Positions 16,411 through 24,441 of a stretch of DNA of 33,066 nt are shown piece after piece. Where the stretch lies: positions 1 to 33,066 of the forward strand of contig JAKAKI010000090.1 of the NCBI GenBank assembly GCA_021813505.1, read 5' to 3'. The notes below the pieces were generated by a model that was not told the DNA's origin, did not search any database, and was given only the letters and a program-made list of their open reading frames with translations. Origin of the DNA: a bacterium. GTDB lineage: Bacteria > Zixibacteria > MSB-5A5 > WJJR01. Positions within the stretch are counted from its first letter, which is position 1. The number at the start of each line of letters is the position of its first letter. Position numbers and translations under genes: made by a program.

Positions 16411-16878
16411 ATGAAACCAATCCTGATCCTCGTTGGCGTCGTCGTGTTCATGGCGACCACGGCGTTTTTGGTGACCAAGCTGGTCATCAAGCCTGCCATG
16501 GCCCCGCATGCGGTCGAAACCGCCGCGCCCAAGGAGGAAGAGCCCGCGGAAAACGCCGGGCATGGCGCCGAAAATAAGGCCGAAGTCTATCTCGTCTCGA
16601 ATCTGCTGGTGAACCCCACGGGCACCGGCGGCACGCGTTATCTCTCGGCCTCAGTCGGCATCGAAGTGAAATCCCCGGCGGTGCTGGAGAAGATGCGGTT
16701 GCGTGATTTGCAGGTGCGGGACCTCTTGATCTTGGTGCTGTCGTCGCGGACAGTCGATGAACTCACCAATTCCCAGGCACGCGAACAGATGCGCCGGGAA
16801 ATCCTCGGGCGGCTCAATCAGTTAATGGGAGGCGAGCAGTTAACCGCGGTCTACTTCGTGGACTACGTGCTGCAGTAG
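16411..16878 (+). CDS. fliL: Flagellar basal body-associated protein FliL
   Basis: Single-pass inner-membrane protein that surrounds the stator and supports its function. The TM segment is at about residues 4-24 (ILILVGVVVFMATTAFLV). A short Pro/Glu-rich linker follows, then the periplasmic FliL domain (about 58-155) with LVSNLLVNPTGTGGTRYLSA and VRDLLILVLSSRTVDEL, ending YFVDYVLQ. At 155 aa it has normal length. It is followed 4 bp later by fliM. Confidence 0.93.
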   Translation: MKPILILVGVVVFMATTAFLVTKLVIKPAMAPHAVETAAPKEEEPAENAGHGAENKAEVYLVSNLLVNPTGTGGTRYLSASVGIEVKSPAVLEKMRLRDLQVRDLLILVLSSRTVDELTNSQAREQMRREILGRLNQLMGGEQLTAVYFVDYVLQ

Positions 16879-16882
16879 CCCT

Positions 16883-17860
16883 ATGGCCAAATTCCTCACC
16901 CAGGAAGAAATCGACGCCCTGCTGTCTACCGTGGGAAGCACGACGGTCGATCCCGATGCCGGTTCGCGGGTGAACCAGCGCAGTGCCGCCGTTTACGACT
17001 TCAAGCACCCGAACCGGATCTCGAAAGACCAGGTCCGCACTCTCGAGAATATCCACGACAATTTTGCGGGGCACCTCGGCTCCGCCCTGTCCGGAATCCT
17101 CCGGGCGGTCGTTGACGTCGATCTGGTCAGCGTCGATCAGATCACCTATTCCGAATTCTTCATGTCGCTCGCTTCGCCCTCGTGCACATACACGTTTTCA
17201 ATGAAGCCGCTCGAGGGCCTGTGTGTCGCCGACATCAGCCCGGCGCTCGCCTTCGGTTTCGTCGACCGCATGTTCGGGGGACGTGGCAAATCGATGGATG
17301 CCGACCGGGAACTGACCGGCATCGAGCTCAGCGTCGTCGACAAGATCGTCAATCGCGCGTGGCGCGAATTGGCGCTTGCGTGGAACCGCGTCGCCGAGGT
17401 CGAAGTCGTCAGCGCGGGATTCGAGACCACACCGCAATTCATCCAGATCGTTCCCCCGGGGGAAACTGTTCTGGTGACGACCCTCCAGTTGAATGTCCTG
17501 GAGACCTCCGGCATTCTGAAGTTGTGCTACCCCTACATGACGCTGGAGCCGATCATCACCAAACTGCTCGGCCAGAACTGGACCGACTCGGCTCGGGCCA
17601 CTGCCAGCGACAGCGACCGTGTTTCGCTCCACGATAACCTGCTGGAAGTGGAAACCAGTGCGGTCGCGCTGCTTGCCGAAACGCAAATCAGTGTGCGCGA
17701 CTTTCTGAACATCCGCGCCGGTGACGTGCTTCTCACCGACACCAAATCGGTTGAACCCTCGCTGATCAGGATCGCCGGAGTTGGAAAGTTTCTGGCCCGT
17801 CCCGGTCTTCGTGGCCGCCACCGGGCGGTTGAAATACTCGCTGTGGAAACGGAAAAGTAG
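16883..17860 (+). CDS. fliM: Flagellar motor switch protein FliM
   Basis: C-ring protein that binds phospho-CheY and switches rotation. The N-terminal CheY-binding peptide is clear (FLTQEEIDALLSTV, about residues 4-17). The middle domain includes SGILRAVVDVDLVSVDQITY and the GGRGK loop (about 133-137). The C-terminal SpoA-type domain starts around LLAETQISVRDFLNI. At 325 aa it has the usual length. The intact CheY peptide implies that a chemotaxis system exists elsewhere in the genome. It starts 4 bp after fliL. Confidence 0.96.
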   Translation: MAKFLTQEEIDALLSTVGSTTVDPDAGSRVNQRSAAVYDFKHPNRISKDQVRTLENIHDNFAGHLGSALSGILRAVVDVDLVSVDQITYSEFFMSLASPSCTYTFSMKPLEGLCVADISPALAFGFVDRMFGGRGKSMDADRELTGIELSVVDKIVNRAWRELALAWNRVAEVEVVSAGFETTPQFIQIVPPGETVLVTTLQLNVLETSGILKLCYPYMTLEPIITKLLGQNWTDSARATASDSDRVSLHDNLLEVETSAVALLAETQISVRDFLNIRAGDVLLTDTKSVEPSLIRIAGVGKFLARPGLRGRHRAVEILAVETEK

Positions 17861-17898
17861 ACGAAGGCTCCCGCGAGCCTGGGAATCAGAGGAACGAT

Positions 17899-18483
17899 AT
17901 GGCCGAAGAACAAGACGAACAGAAAAACGCCGATGGCGCAACGCCCGTCCCGCCGCCGGATGACGACTTGATTGCAGCTCCGAGTCTGCAGCCGGTGCAG
18001 GAAACCACGCCTGCAGGCGCCATCCCGCCGCTGGGCAGCGAAGCCATCGCCGATGTCTTCAGCGACGTGGCCGCGTTGCGAGCCGAGGAAGCGTCTGGAA
18101 CACCGTCGCAGGTGATCAAAGAACCGACGATGGATTTCACCAGCGCCATGCCGCAGGCCGACGATCCCATGCTCGTTCACCCGGCCGAATTCCCTCAATT
18201 GACCGGTGGCGCCGCACCGCACCCGGCCGGCAACATCGATCTTCTGCTCGACGTGAAGCTTCCCGTGTCAATCGAGCTGGGCCGGACGGTACTCCCGATT
18301 TCGGACATCCTCAACTGGGCACAGGGGACGATCGTCGAGCTCGACAAGCTCGCCGGCGAGCCGGTGAATCTGCTGGTCAACAACAAGCTGGTGGCAAGGG
18401 GAGAGGTTGTCGTCGTTGACGAGAACTTCGGTTTGCGCATCACGACCCTCGTCTCGCCGAAGGAACGCATCGAAAGCCTCTAG
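17899..18483 (+). CDS. fliN: Flagellar motor switch protein FliN
   Basis: C-ring protein at the base of the switch and a dock for FliH. The SpoA domain is at about residues 115-190, with DVKLPVSIELGRTVLPISDI, GTIVELDKLAGEPVNLLVNN and VARGEVVVVDENFGLRI, nearly canonical. About 110 residues before it are acidic and Pro/Ala-rich and look disordered, so the 194-aa protein is longer than enteric FliN (137). GAGGAA precedes ATG 17899. A small inverted repeat (GGCTC...GAGCC) lies in the gap after fliM. Confidence 0.95.
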   Translation: MAEEQDEQKNADGATPVPPPDDDLIAAPSLQPVQETTPAGAIPPLGSEAIADVFSDVAALRAEEASGTPSQVIKEPTMDFTSAMPQADDPMLVHPAEFPQLTGGAAPHPAGNIDLLLDVKLPVSIELGRTVLPISDILNWAQGTIVELDKLAGEPVNLLVNNKLVARGEVVVVDENFGLRITTLVSPKERIESL

Positions 18484-18508
18484 CCCGTCGCGTCAGGAGA
18501 ATGGCAGG

Positions 18509-19069
18509 ATGCCAATGAATATTTCCCAACTGATCCGTAGAGCCGCAGCCAGTGCCGTGGCCATCGTGGGAACTGTCGCCACTGCCTGCGCCCAACAACC
18601 CGCGACGCCTCCCGCCAAGGATCCACTGCCCTCGCTGACATCCTTCGGCACTGGCGAGTTGTGGTCATCGCTCGGCCGGCTTGGTATCACCCTGGCCCTC
18701 GTCATTGGATTGATCTGGGCCACGCTTTGGGTGGCGCGGCGATTCTTGAAGGGAAAGGTTACCGGACGCGGCGAAGCAGGACTCAAGGTCCGGGAACGGC
18801 TCTTCCTTGCGCCGAAGAAATCGATTGAAGTCGTAACGATTGGCGATCGCGTGCTGGTGCTCGGAGTCACCGAGAATCAGATCTCGATGCTGACCGAACT
18901 CACACCCGCCGATCTGGCTCCGGCGCCCAACAGCGTCGCGGCACGCACAACGCTGTCCCAGACCCAGGAACAAAGACAGCGCGATTTGCTCCGTCAGGCA
19001 CGCACCAGAATGCAAGACCTCTTTCGGTCGGCGCGGATGACCCCCGTGGAATCGCCACCCGCAGCCTGA
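18509..19069 (+). CDS. fliO: Flagellar export apparatus protein FliO
   Basis: FliO helps FliP assemble into the export gate. The 186-aa product starts with a signal-peptide-like segment: RR, then a hydrophobic core, then TACA before QQ, so cleavage near residue 28 is possible. A TM segment follows at about residues 55-75 (LGITLALVIGLIWATLWVA), then the cytoplasmic FliO domain with KVRERLFLAPKKSIEVVTIG and RVLVLGVTENQISMLTEL. The frame extends upstream into fliN. ATG 18509, with AGGAG 9 nt before it, is preferred; ATG 18515 is an alternative. Confidence 0.9.
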   Translation: MPMNISQLIRRAAASAVAIVGTVATACAQQPATPPAKDPLPSLTSFGTGELWSSLGRLGITLALVIGLIWATLWVARRFLKGKVTGRGEAGLKVRERLFLAPKKSIEVVTIGDRVLVLGVTENQISMLTELTPADLAPAPNSVAARTTLSQTQEQRQRDLLRQARTRMQDLFRSARMTPVESPPAA

Positions 19070-19098
19070 TCACACGATTTGCAACTCATGGATGAGTA

Positions 19099-19860
19099 AT
19101 GCTGCCGAAAAGATCATACACGAAATGGCTCGTAATCGGAATCGTCGCCCTGGTGCTTCTGGCGCCGGCGTTCGTCCACGCCCAGAGTCTGCCCAAGATC
19201 TCCATCGGCGTGGAGAAGAGCGACAATCCGGCAGACCTCTCGACCACGCTTCAGATCCTGATGGTCCTGACGGTCCTGTCGCTGGCGCCGTCGATTGTCA
19301 TCACGATGACGTCTTTCACCCGGATTATCGTCGTCCTTTCGTTTCTCAAACACGCGATGGGCACCCAACAGATGCCGCCGTCGCAATTGATGATCGCGCT
19401 CGCGTTGATCCTCACCTTCTTCATCATGTCGCCGGTCTTCATGACGGCCTATGAGCAGGGGCTGAAACCCTACTCCGCCGGCACGATCGACCGCACGGTT
19501 GCCATCGATAAGGCAATGGCGCCGATCCGCGACTTCATGCTGCGGCAGACGAGGGAGAAAGACCTGGCGCTGTTTGTCAATCTGGCCAACCTTCCCAAGC
19601 CGGCCACCCCGGCCGACGTTCCCCTGCGTGCGCTCATTCCCGGATTCATGATTTCCGAGCTGCGCGTCGGATTTCAAATCGGATTCGTGCTGTTCGTTCC
19701 GTTTCTGATCATCGACATGGTCGTGGCCTCGGTGCTGATGTCGATGGGCATGCTGATGCTGCCGCCCATCATGGTGGCCATGCCATTCAAGATACTCTTG
19801 TTCGTGCTCGTGGACGGCTGGTACCTGCTGGTCCAGTCGCTGGTGACCTCGTTCCATTGA
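19099..19860 (+). CDS. fliP: Flagellar export gate protein FliP
   Basis: Core of the FliP5-FliQ4-FliR1 export gate. A cleavable N-terminal signal-like segment ends near PAFVHA (about residue 28). The family motifs are ILMVLTVLSLAPSIVITMTSF, TRIIVVLSFLKHAMGTQQMP, LRALIPGFMISELRVGFQIG and LIIDMVVASVLMSMGMLMLP, giving four TM segments. At 253 aa it has normal length. The ribosome site before ATG 19099 is weak. fliQ follows after 35 bp. Confidence 0.96.
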   Translation: MLPKRSYTKWLVIGIVALVLLAPAFVHAQSLPKISIGVEKSDNPADLSTTLQILMVLTVLSLAPSIVITMTSFTRIIVVLSFLKHAMGTQQMPPSQLMIALALILTFFIMSPVFMTAYEQGLKPYSAGTIDRTVAIDKAMAPIRDFMLRQTREKDLALFVNLANLPKPATPADVPLRALIPGFMISELRVGFQIGFVLFVPFLIIDMVVASVLMSMGMLMLPPIMVAMPFKILLFVLVDGWYLLVQSLVTSFH

Positions 19861-19895
19861 CGGCGGATGTGTCGCCCCGTAAAGGATAGACTGCA

Positions 19896-20165
19896 ATGAC
19901 GACGGAATTCGTGCTGGGCCTCGGACGCGAGGCGATCACCCTGACCCTGTTGGTCTCTGCGCCAATGCTGGTGCTCGGCCTTCTTGTGGGCGTGGCGATC
20001 TCCATCCTCCAGGCTGTGACCCAGATTCAGGAAATGACTCTGACCTTCGTTCCCAAAATCGTCGTGGTGACCCTGGCGTTCCTGCTATTCCTGCCCTGGA
20101 TCATCAATCTGCTCGTAGGCTTCACCACCCGCCTCTTCACCAATATCCCGATGCTAACCGGTTAA
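19896..20165 (+). CDS. fliQ: Flagellar export gate protein FliQ
   Basis: Small gate subunit of 89 aa with two TM helices. The motifs are LGREAITLTLLVSAPMLVLG and VGVAISILQAVTQIQEMTLT followed by FVPKIVV, matching the family closely. AAAGGA lies 9 nt before ATG 19896. It ends the second operon. In most genomes fliR follows directly, but here 225 bp with a separate sigma54 promoter intervene. Confidence 0.96.
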   Translation: MTTEFVLGLGREAITLTLLVSAPMLVLGLLVGVAISILQAVTQIQEMTLTFVPKIVVVTLAFLLFLPWIINLLVGFTTRLFTNIPMLTG

Positions 20166-20170
20166 CTTCC

Positions 20171-20215
20171 GTCCACTATGTCCACTCCGACCACCACGTC
20201 CATGTCGTCCACGAC
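20171..20215. repeat. Five 9-bp direct repeats (GTCCAC-type)
   Basis: GTCCAC or a one-base variant starts at 20171, 20180, 20189 (GACCAC), 20198 (GTCCAT) and 20207, an exact 9-bp period. The array ends next to the dyad at 20218-20232 and lies about 110-150 bp upstream of the fliR sigma54 promoter. It may be additional binding sites or a small unstable repeat. No similar array was seen at the other two promoters. Confidence 0.65.
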
Positions 20216-20217
20216 TC

Positions 20218-20232
20218 CGGAAAGAATTTCCG
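20218..20232. promoter_or_regulatory. Candidate activator dyad CGGAA-N5-TTCCG (fliR operon)
   Basis: A perfect dyad centred at 20225, exactly 96 bp upstream of the -24 GG at 20321, the same spacing as at flgB. With two flanking bases it matches the flgB site at 15 of 17 positions. The remaining sequence to the promoter is C-rich and shows no gene. Confidence 0.65.
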
Positions 20233-20319
20233 CCCCTTCGCCTTGGCCCCCAGCCTCAAATAGCACTCGCTTCATCTAAGTCGCTGTCCCACAACGTTCC
20301 GGCCCACCCCTCCGCCACC

Positions 20320-20335
20320 CGGCACCAACATTGCT
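20320..20335 (+). promoter_or_regulatory. Sigma54 (-24/-12) promoter of the fliR-flhBA operon
   Basis: CGGCACC-N4-TTGCT with GG at 20321-20322 and GC at 20333-20334, 10 nt apart. Transcription should begin near 20346, which excludes the upstream in-frame TTG at 20331 as the fliR start and fits ATG 20391. Confidence 0.83.
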
Positions 20336-20390
20336 AAAGGTTTTGTCGAAACGGACGATCTACGCCCGTTTCGGAGACCTGAGACGCCGG

Positions 20391-21179
20391 ATGACGCCCC
20401 CAATACCCTTCAGCTTCGATTGGATCTGGTCCGTCATGTGGACCCTCCTGCGGGTCACCGGCTTTTTTCTGTTGGCACCGTTTTGGGGTCATGCAGCCAT
20501 TCCCCGTGCAATCAAGATTCCAGTCATCCTCGCCCTGTCCGTCGCCATCGGCCCGATCGTGGCCGGGCTCGGTCCCGTGCAGCCCGAATCGCTCTGGATG
20601 GCGGGCGGGTGGGCTCTGCGTGAAGTCGTGATCGGTGCGCTCATCGGCTTCTGTTTTGCGACTCTCTTTTGGGCGATTCGCATGGCCGGCGACCTCATCG
20701 GTCTGCAAATGGGCTTCTCTATCGTCAACGTCATCGACCCGTCCAGCACCGAGCAGGTCTCGCTGATCGGCGAGTTCAAATACATCCTGGCGATGCTGAT
20801 CCTGCTGATTCTCGATGGCCATCACCTGATGATCGGTGCGCTGATCGACACCTACAAGGTCGCACCCGTCGGCGGCGGCACGTTCGGCAATCTGACCTTG
20901 GATGCCGTCATCCGCGTCTCGGCCGGCACCTTTGTCACCGCCATCAAGCTCGGCGCGCCGGTAATGATCACGCTTTTGCTCACCGACGTGGTGATGGGCA
21001 TCGTGTCGCGCACGCTGCCGCAGATGAACATCTTCATCGTTGGCTTCCCGCTGAAGATCGGCATGGGGTTTCTGCTCCTGTCCGCCTCGCTGCCGTTCCT
21101 AACCCAGGTATTCGGACGCTCGCTGGGGCAATTGCAGTTGGACACCCAGCGCGTCATTGCCGCACTCGCGCATCCATAA
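20391..21179 (+). CDS. fliR: Flagellar export gate protein FliR
   Basis: Gate subunit that completes the FliPQR pore and contacts FlhB. The 262-aa protein has several TM helices. The family motifs are RVTGFFLLAPFWG (about 21-33), AGDLIGLQMGFSIVNVIDPS (about 103-122) and QMNIFIVGFPLKIGMGFLLL. The frame opens at TTG 20331, inside the sigma54 promoter, so ATG 20391 is the start; GGAG lies 14 nt upstream, which is loose. It starts the third operon and is 18 bp from flhB. Confidence 0.95.
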   Translation: MTPPIPFSFDWIWSVMWTLLRVTGFFLLAPFWGHAAIPRAIKIPVILALSVAIGPIVAGLGPVQPESLWMAGGWALREVVIGALIGFCFATLFWAIRMAGDLIGLQMGFSIVNVIDPSSTEQVSLIGEFKYILAMLILLILDGHHLMIGALIDTYKVAPVGGGTFGNLTLDAVIRVSAGTFVTAIKLGAPVMITLLLTDVVMGIVSRTLPQMNIFIVGFPLKIGMGFLLLSASLPFLTQVFGRSLGQLQLDTQRVIAALAHP

Positions 21180-21197
21180 CTCCCGGCAAATCCAACA

Positions 21198-22307
21198 ATG
21201 GCAGAAGAGTCCTACCAGGAAAAAACCGAACAGGCGACCCCACGCCGCCGTGAAGAGGCGCGCAAGAAGGGGCAGGTCGCGCGTTCGATGGAGTTGAACT
21301 CCTTCGCCATTCTCTTCTTTGGTGTCCTGATTCTGCTCTTTGCCGGCCCCACGATGGTTCGCGAGATGGCGCAGCTCACACGCGAACTGCTGACCAACGT
21401 GACCACCATTGCCGGAGGCGTCGAGAACTACAACCGGCTGCTGACTCACCTCAGCCTTCGCTGTCTGGTGATTCTGGCGCCGGTATTCGTCGCCCTGATC
21501 TGCGTGGGACTATTAATCAACGTCGCTCAAGTTGGATTCAGCGCCTCCGCCGAGGTTCTGCAACCAAAGTTCGACAAACTCAATATCGTCAATGGTCTGC
21601 AACGCCTGATCTCCCGGCGATCGCTAATCGAGCTGTTCCGTGACCTTCTGAAGCTGGTCATCATCGGCTGGGTTGCGTGGTACGCCGTCCGCGTGGAATT
21701 GGATCGCCTGATCGTTCTCACTGACGCCGAACCCGCTGGAATTCTGACGATCACGGCCTGGGCGCTTTTCCGTGTCTCAATCAAGGTCGTCCTCGCGCTC
21801 CTGCTTCTGGCGCTCTTTGACTACGCCTTCCAGCGCTGGGAATACGAACGCTCGATCCGCATGACCAAGCAGGAATTGAAGGAAGAATACAAACTGTACG
21901 AAGGCTCGCCACAGATGAAGTCCCGCATCCGCCAGGTCCAGCGCGAGCTGTCACGGATGCGCATGTCTAAGGAAATCCCCAAGGCGGACGTGGTCGTGAC
22001 CAACCCGACTTCGCTCGCGGTTGCGCTGAAATACGATTCCGAAACCATGAGCGCCCCGACCGTCGTCGCCAAGGGCGCCCGTCTGATCGCGGATCGGATT
22101 AAAGAACTCGCACGCGACGCCGGAGTTCCCATCGTCGAGAACAAACCGCTGGCGCGTGCCCTGTACGCGTCGGTGGAAATCGGCGCCGTGGTTCCGGCGG
22201 AACTCTACAAGGCTACAGCCGAGGTGCTCGCTTACGTCTACCGCCTGCGCGGCCAGACGGCGCCGGGCGCCACGGCTGAAGTCGCCACCGAAGGGCAGGC
22301 CACATGA
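21198..22307 (+). CDS. flhB: Flagellar export switch protein FlhB
   Basis: Export gate protein whose cytoplasmic domain controls the switch from hook to filament substrates. The N-terminus EKTEQATPRRREEARKKGQV is canonical. Four TM segments follow, then the linker QELKEEYKLYEGSPQMKSRI. The self-cleavage site, normally Asn-Pro-Thr-His, reads NPTS at residues 269-272. Asn and Pro, between which cleavage occurs, are intact, but the histidine is replaced by serine. The KGARLIADRIKELARDAGVP and ENKPLARALY motifs follow. At 369 aa it has normal length. The stop overlaps the flhA start (ATGA). Confidence 0.96.
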   Translation: MAEESYQEKTEQATPRRREEARKKGQVARSMELNSFAILFFGVLILLFAGPTMVREMAQLTRELLTNVTTIAGGVENYNRLLTHLSLRCLVILAPVFVALICVGLLINVAQVGFSASAEVLQPKFDKLNIVNGLQRLISRRSLIELFRDLLKLVIIGWVAWYAVRVELDRLIVLTDAEPAGILTITAWALFRVSIKVVLALLLLALFDYAFQRWEYERSIRMTKQELKEEYKLYEGSPQMKSRIRQVQRELSRMRMSKEIPKADVVVTNPTSLAVALKYDSETMSAPTVVAKGARLIADRIKELARDAGVPIVENKPLARALYASVEIGAVVPAELYKATAEVLAYVYRLRGQTAPGATAEVATEGQAT

Positions 22308-24427
22308 GCGCCAAACGCCGCTCACGCAGTTCCTTCGGGATGAATGCCGACATCATGCTCGCTGTCGGGGTGATCGGAATAATCGGTGTTTTGGTGATTC
22401 CGATCCCCCCGCAACTCCTCGACTTCCTGCTCGCCTTCAATATCGCGTTCTCGCTCGTCGTGCTGCTGGCGTCTCTCTACGTCACGGCACCGCTTGAGCT
22501 GTCGGTGTTTCCCGGCATGCTGTTGATCGTGACCTTGTTTCGCTTGTCGCTCAACGTGGCATCGACCCGTCTGATTCTCGCCGATGGTTACGCCGGTGAC
22601 GTCATCAGCTCATTCGGCGGTTTCGTCGTTCGCGGCAACTACGTGGTCGGTTTCATCATATTCCTGATTCTCGTTGTCATTCAATTCGTGGTCATCACCA
22701 AGGGCGCCGGCCGCATTTCGGAAGTCGCGGCCCGGTTCACCTTGGACGCCATGCCCGGCAAGCAGATGGCGATTGACGCCGATCTCAACGCCGGCCTGAT
22801 CGGTGATGATGATGCCCGCAAACGCCGCCAGACAATCGCACGGGAGGCGGACTTCTACGGCGCCATGGACGGCGCCAGCAAATTCGTGCGCGGCGATGCG
22901 GTGGCGGGCATCATCATCACCGTCATCAACGTCATCGGCGGCTTGATCATCGGCGTGCTCCAGCGCGGCATGAGCCTTTCGGATGCAGCGCGGGCGTACA
23001 CGCTGTTGTCCGTCGGCGATGGCCTGGTCACCCAGGTTCCGGCGCTTCTCGTGTCGGTCTCCTCCGGTATCCTGGTCACCCGCGCCGCCGCGGAGTCCGA
23101 TCTCGGTTCTGATCTGCGCAATCAAATCGCCAGCAAGCCGCGCGCATTGGGCGTGGCCGCCGCGATGCTCATTCTCTTCGGCTTCGTGCCCGGTATGCCG
23201 ACGATTCCGTTCCTCGGCCTGGGCCTCATGGTTGGCGCAGGCGCGCTGGCTGCCGACCGCTCGCAGAAAAAAATCAAGGCCGCCACCGAAGTGGAAAAGC
23301 AGGTGGCGCCGCCTCCCGTCCAGAAGCCGGAAGAATTTCTGCGCCTCGACATTCTCGAAGTGGAAATCGGCTACGGCCTGATTCCGATCGTCGACACGAA
23401 CGCCGGCGGCGATCTCCTCGACCGCGTGGCCGTGATCCGCCGCCAGATGGCGCAGGAAATGGGATTCGTTGTCCCGCCCGTACGCATCCGCGACAACGTT
23501 TCGCTCGATCCTTCGACGTACGTGATCAAGCTGCGAGGTGTCAAAGTTGCCGGCGGCGAGCTGATGATGAACTACGTGCTCGCGATCAACCCCGGCGGGC
23601 TCAATGAAGACGAACTTGGCGGAATCCCCGGAATGGAACCGGCATTTGGACTGTCGGCCCGCTGGATTGCACCGGCCGCCAGGGAGATGGCGGAACTAAA
23701 GGGATTCACGGTCGTTGAGCCGGCCTCCGTACTCGCCACCCACCTGACCGAAATCATCCGTGCGCACGCCGCCGAAATCCTGTCGCGCCAGGACGTCCAG
23801 ACTTTGCTTGATCATCTCAAGCACGATTATCCCGTCTTGGTCGACGAAGCGCTCTCGAAAGTTGGTTCCGCCGGCCCGATTCAACGTGTGCTGCAAAACC
23901 TGCTGCGGGAACGCATCCCCGTCAAAGATCTGGTCACGATCCTCGAGATGATCGCCGACTATTGGGCACTGACGAAAGACACCGATGTCCTGTCTGAGTA
24001 CGCACGCCGCTCGCTGAAACGCTCGATCACGCAGACTTACTCGGATCAGTCGGCCACCGTTACAGCGTTCTCGCTCGACCCGCTTGTCGAGAAAGTGCTC
24101 TCTGAGTCGGTCAATCAGTCGCCCGCGGGATTCCATCTTGCCGTTCCGCCTGATGTCGCCGAGGAGATTCTCTCGTCGACCGGTGCAGCCGTGGATCGCA
24201 TGGTCGCCCAGGGCCAGGCGGCGATTGCCCTCGTGGCGCCGAACCTGCGGCTGCTCTTCCGCCGCTTTGTCGAGCCGCGCTATCCGTCATTGGTCGTGCT
24301 CTCATACAACGACCTCTTACCGAACACCAAGATCGAAATCGTGCACGTGGTGCGCCTGGCATCGCCCGGCGTGAAACTGATGTCGCCGGCCGCCACAAGC
24401 GGACGGATGACTGCGAACGCTGAGTAG
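22304..24427 (+). CDS. flhA: Flagellar export gate protein FlhA
   Basis: The largest export gate component; its cytoplasmic ring docks chaperone-substrate complexes. The N-terminal membrane half (about residues 15-320) has LSVFPGMLLIVTLFRLSLNV, TKGAGRISEVAARFTLDAMP with GKQMAID after it, and ISKPRALG-like SKPRALGVAAAMLILFGFVP. The cytoplasmic domain (about 345-690) has NPGGLNEDELGGIPGMEPAF and LDHLKHDYPVLVDEAL. At 707 aa it has normal length. It overlaps flhB by 4 nt and is followed 14 bp later by flhF. Confidence 0.97.
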   Translation: MSAKRRSRSSFGMNADIMLAVGVIGIIGVLVIPIPPQLLDFLLAFNIAFSLVVLLASLYVTAPLELSVFPGMLLIVTLFRLSLNVASTRLILADGYAGDVISSFGGFVVRGNYVVGFIIFLILVVIQFVVITKGAGRISEVAARFTLDAMPGKQMAIDADLNAGLIGDDDARKRRQTIAREADFYGAMDGASKFVRGDAVAGIIITVINVIGGLIIGVLQRGMSLSDAARAYTLLSVGDGLVTQVPALLVSVSSGILVTRAAAESDLGSDLRNQIASKPRALGVAAAMLILFGFVPGMPTIPFLGLGLMVGAGALAADRSQKKIKAATEVEKQVAPPPVQKPEEFLRLDILEVEIGYGLIPIVDTNAGGDLLDRVAVIRRQMAQEMGFVVPPVRIRDNVSLDPSTYVIKLRGVKVAGGELMMNYVLAINPGGLNEDELGGIPGMEPAFGLSARWIAPAAREMAELKGFTVVEPASVLATHLTEIIRAHAAEILSRQDVQTLLDHLKHDYPVLVDEALSKVGSAGPIQRVLQNLLRERIPVKDLVTILEMIADYWALTKDTDVLSEYARRSLKRSITQTYSDQSATVTAFSLDPLVEKVLSESVNQSPAGFHLAVPPDVAEEILSSTGAAVDRMVAQGQAAIALVAPNLRLLFRRFVEPRYPSLVVLSYNDLLPNTKIEIVHVVRLASPGVKLMSPAATSGRMTANAE

Positions 24428-24441
24428 TTGGGGACATTAAC

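Noticed and set aside
20331-20390. TTG 20331 as the fliR start
   Set aside because: It overlaps the -12 element of the sigma54 promoter, so it would not be in the transcript; ATG 20391 also fits the family start.
22484-22499. GGCACC...GC in flhA as a sigma54 promoter
   Set aside because: GG-N10-GC spacing fits, but the TT before GC is missing and it lies inside a gene with no operon start nearby.
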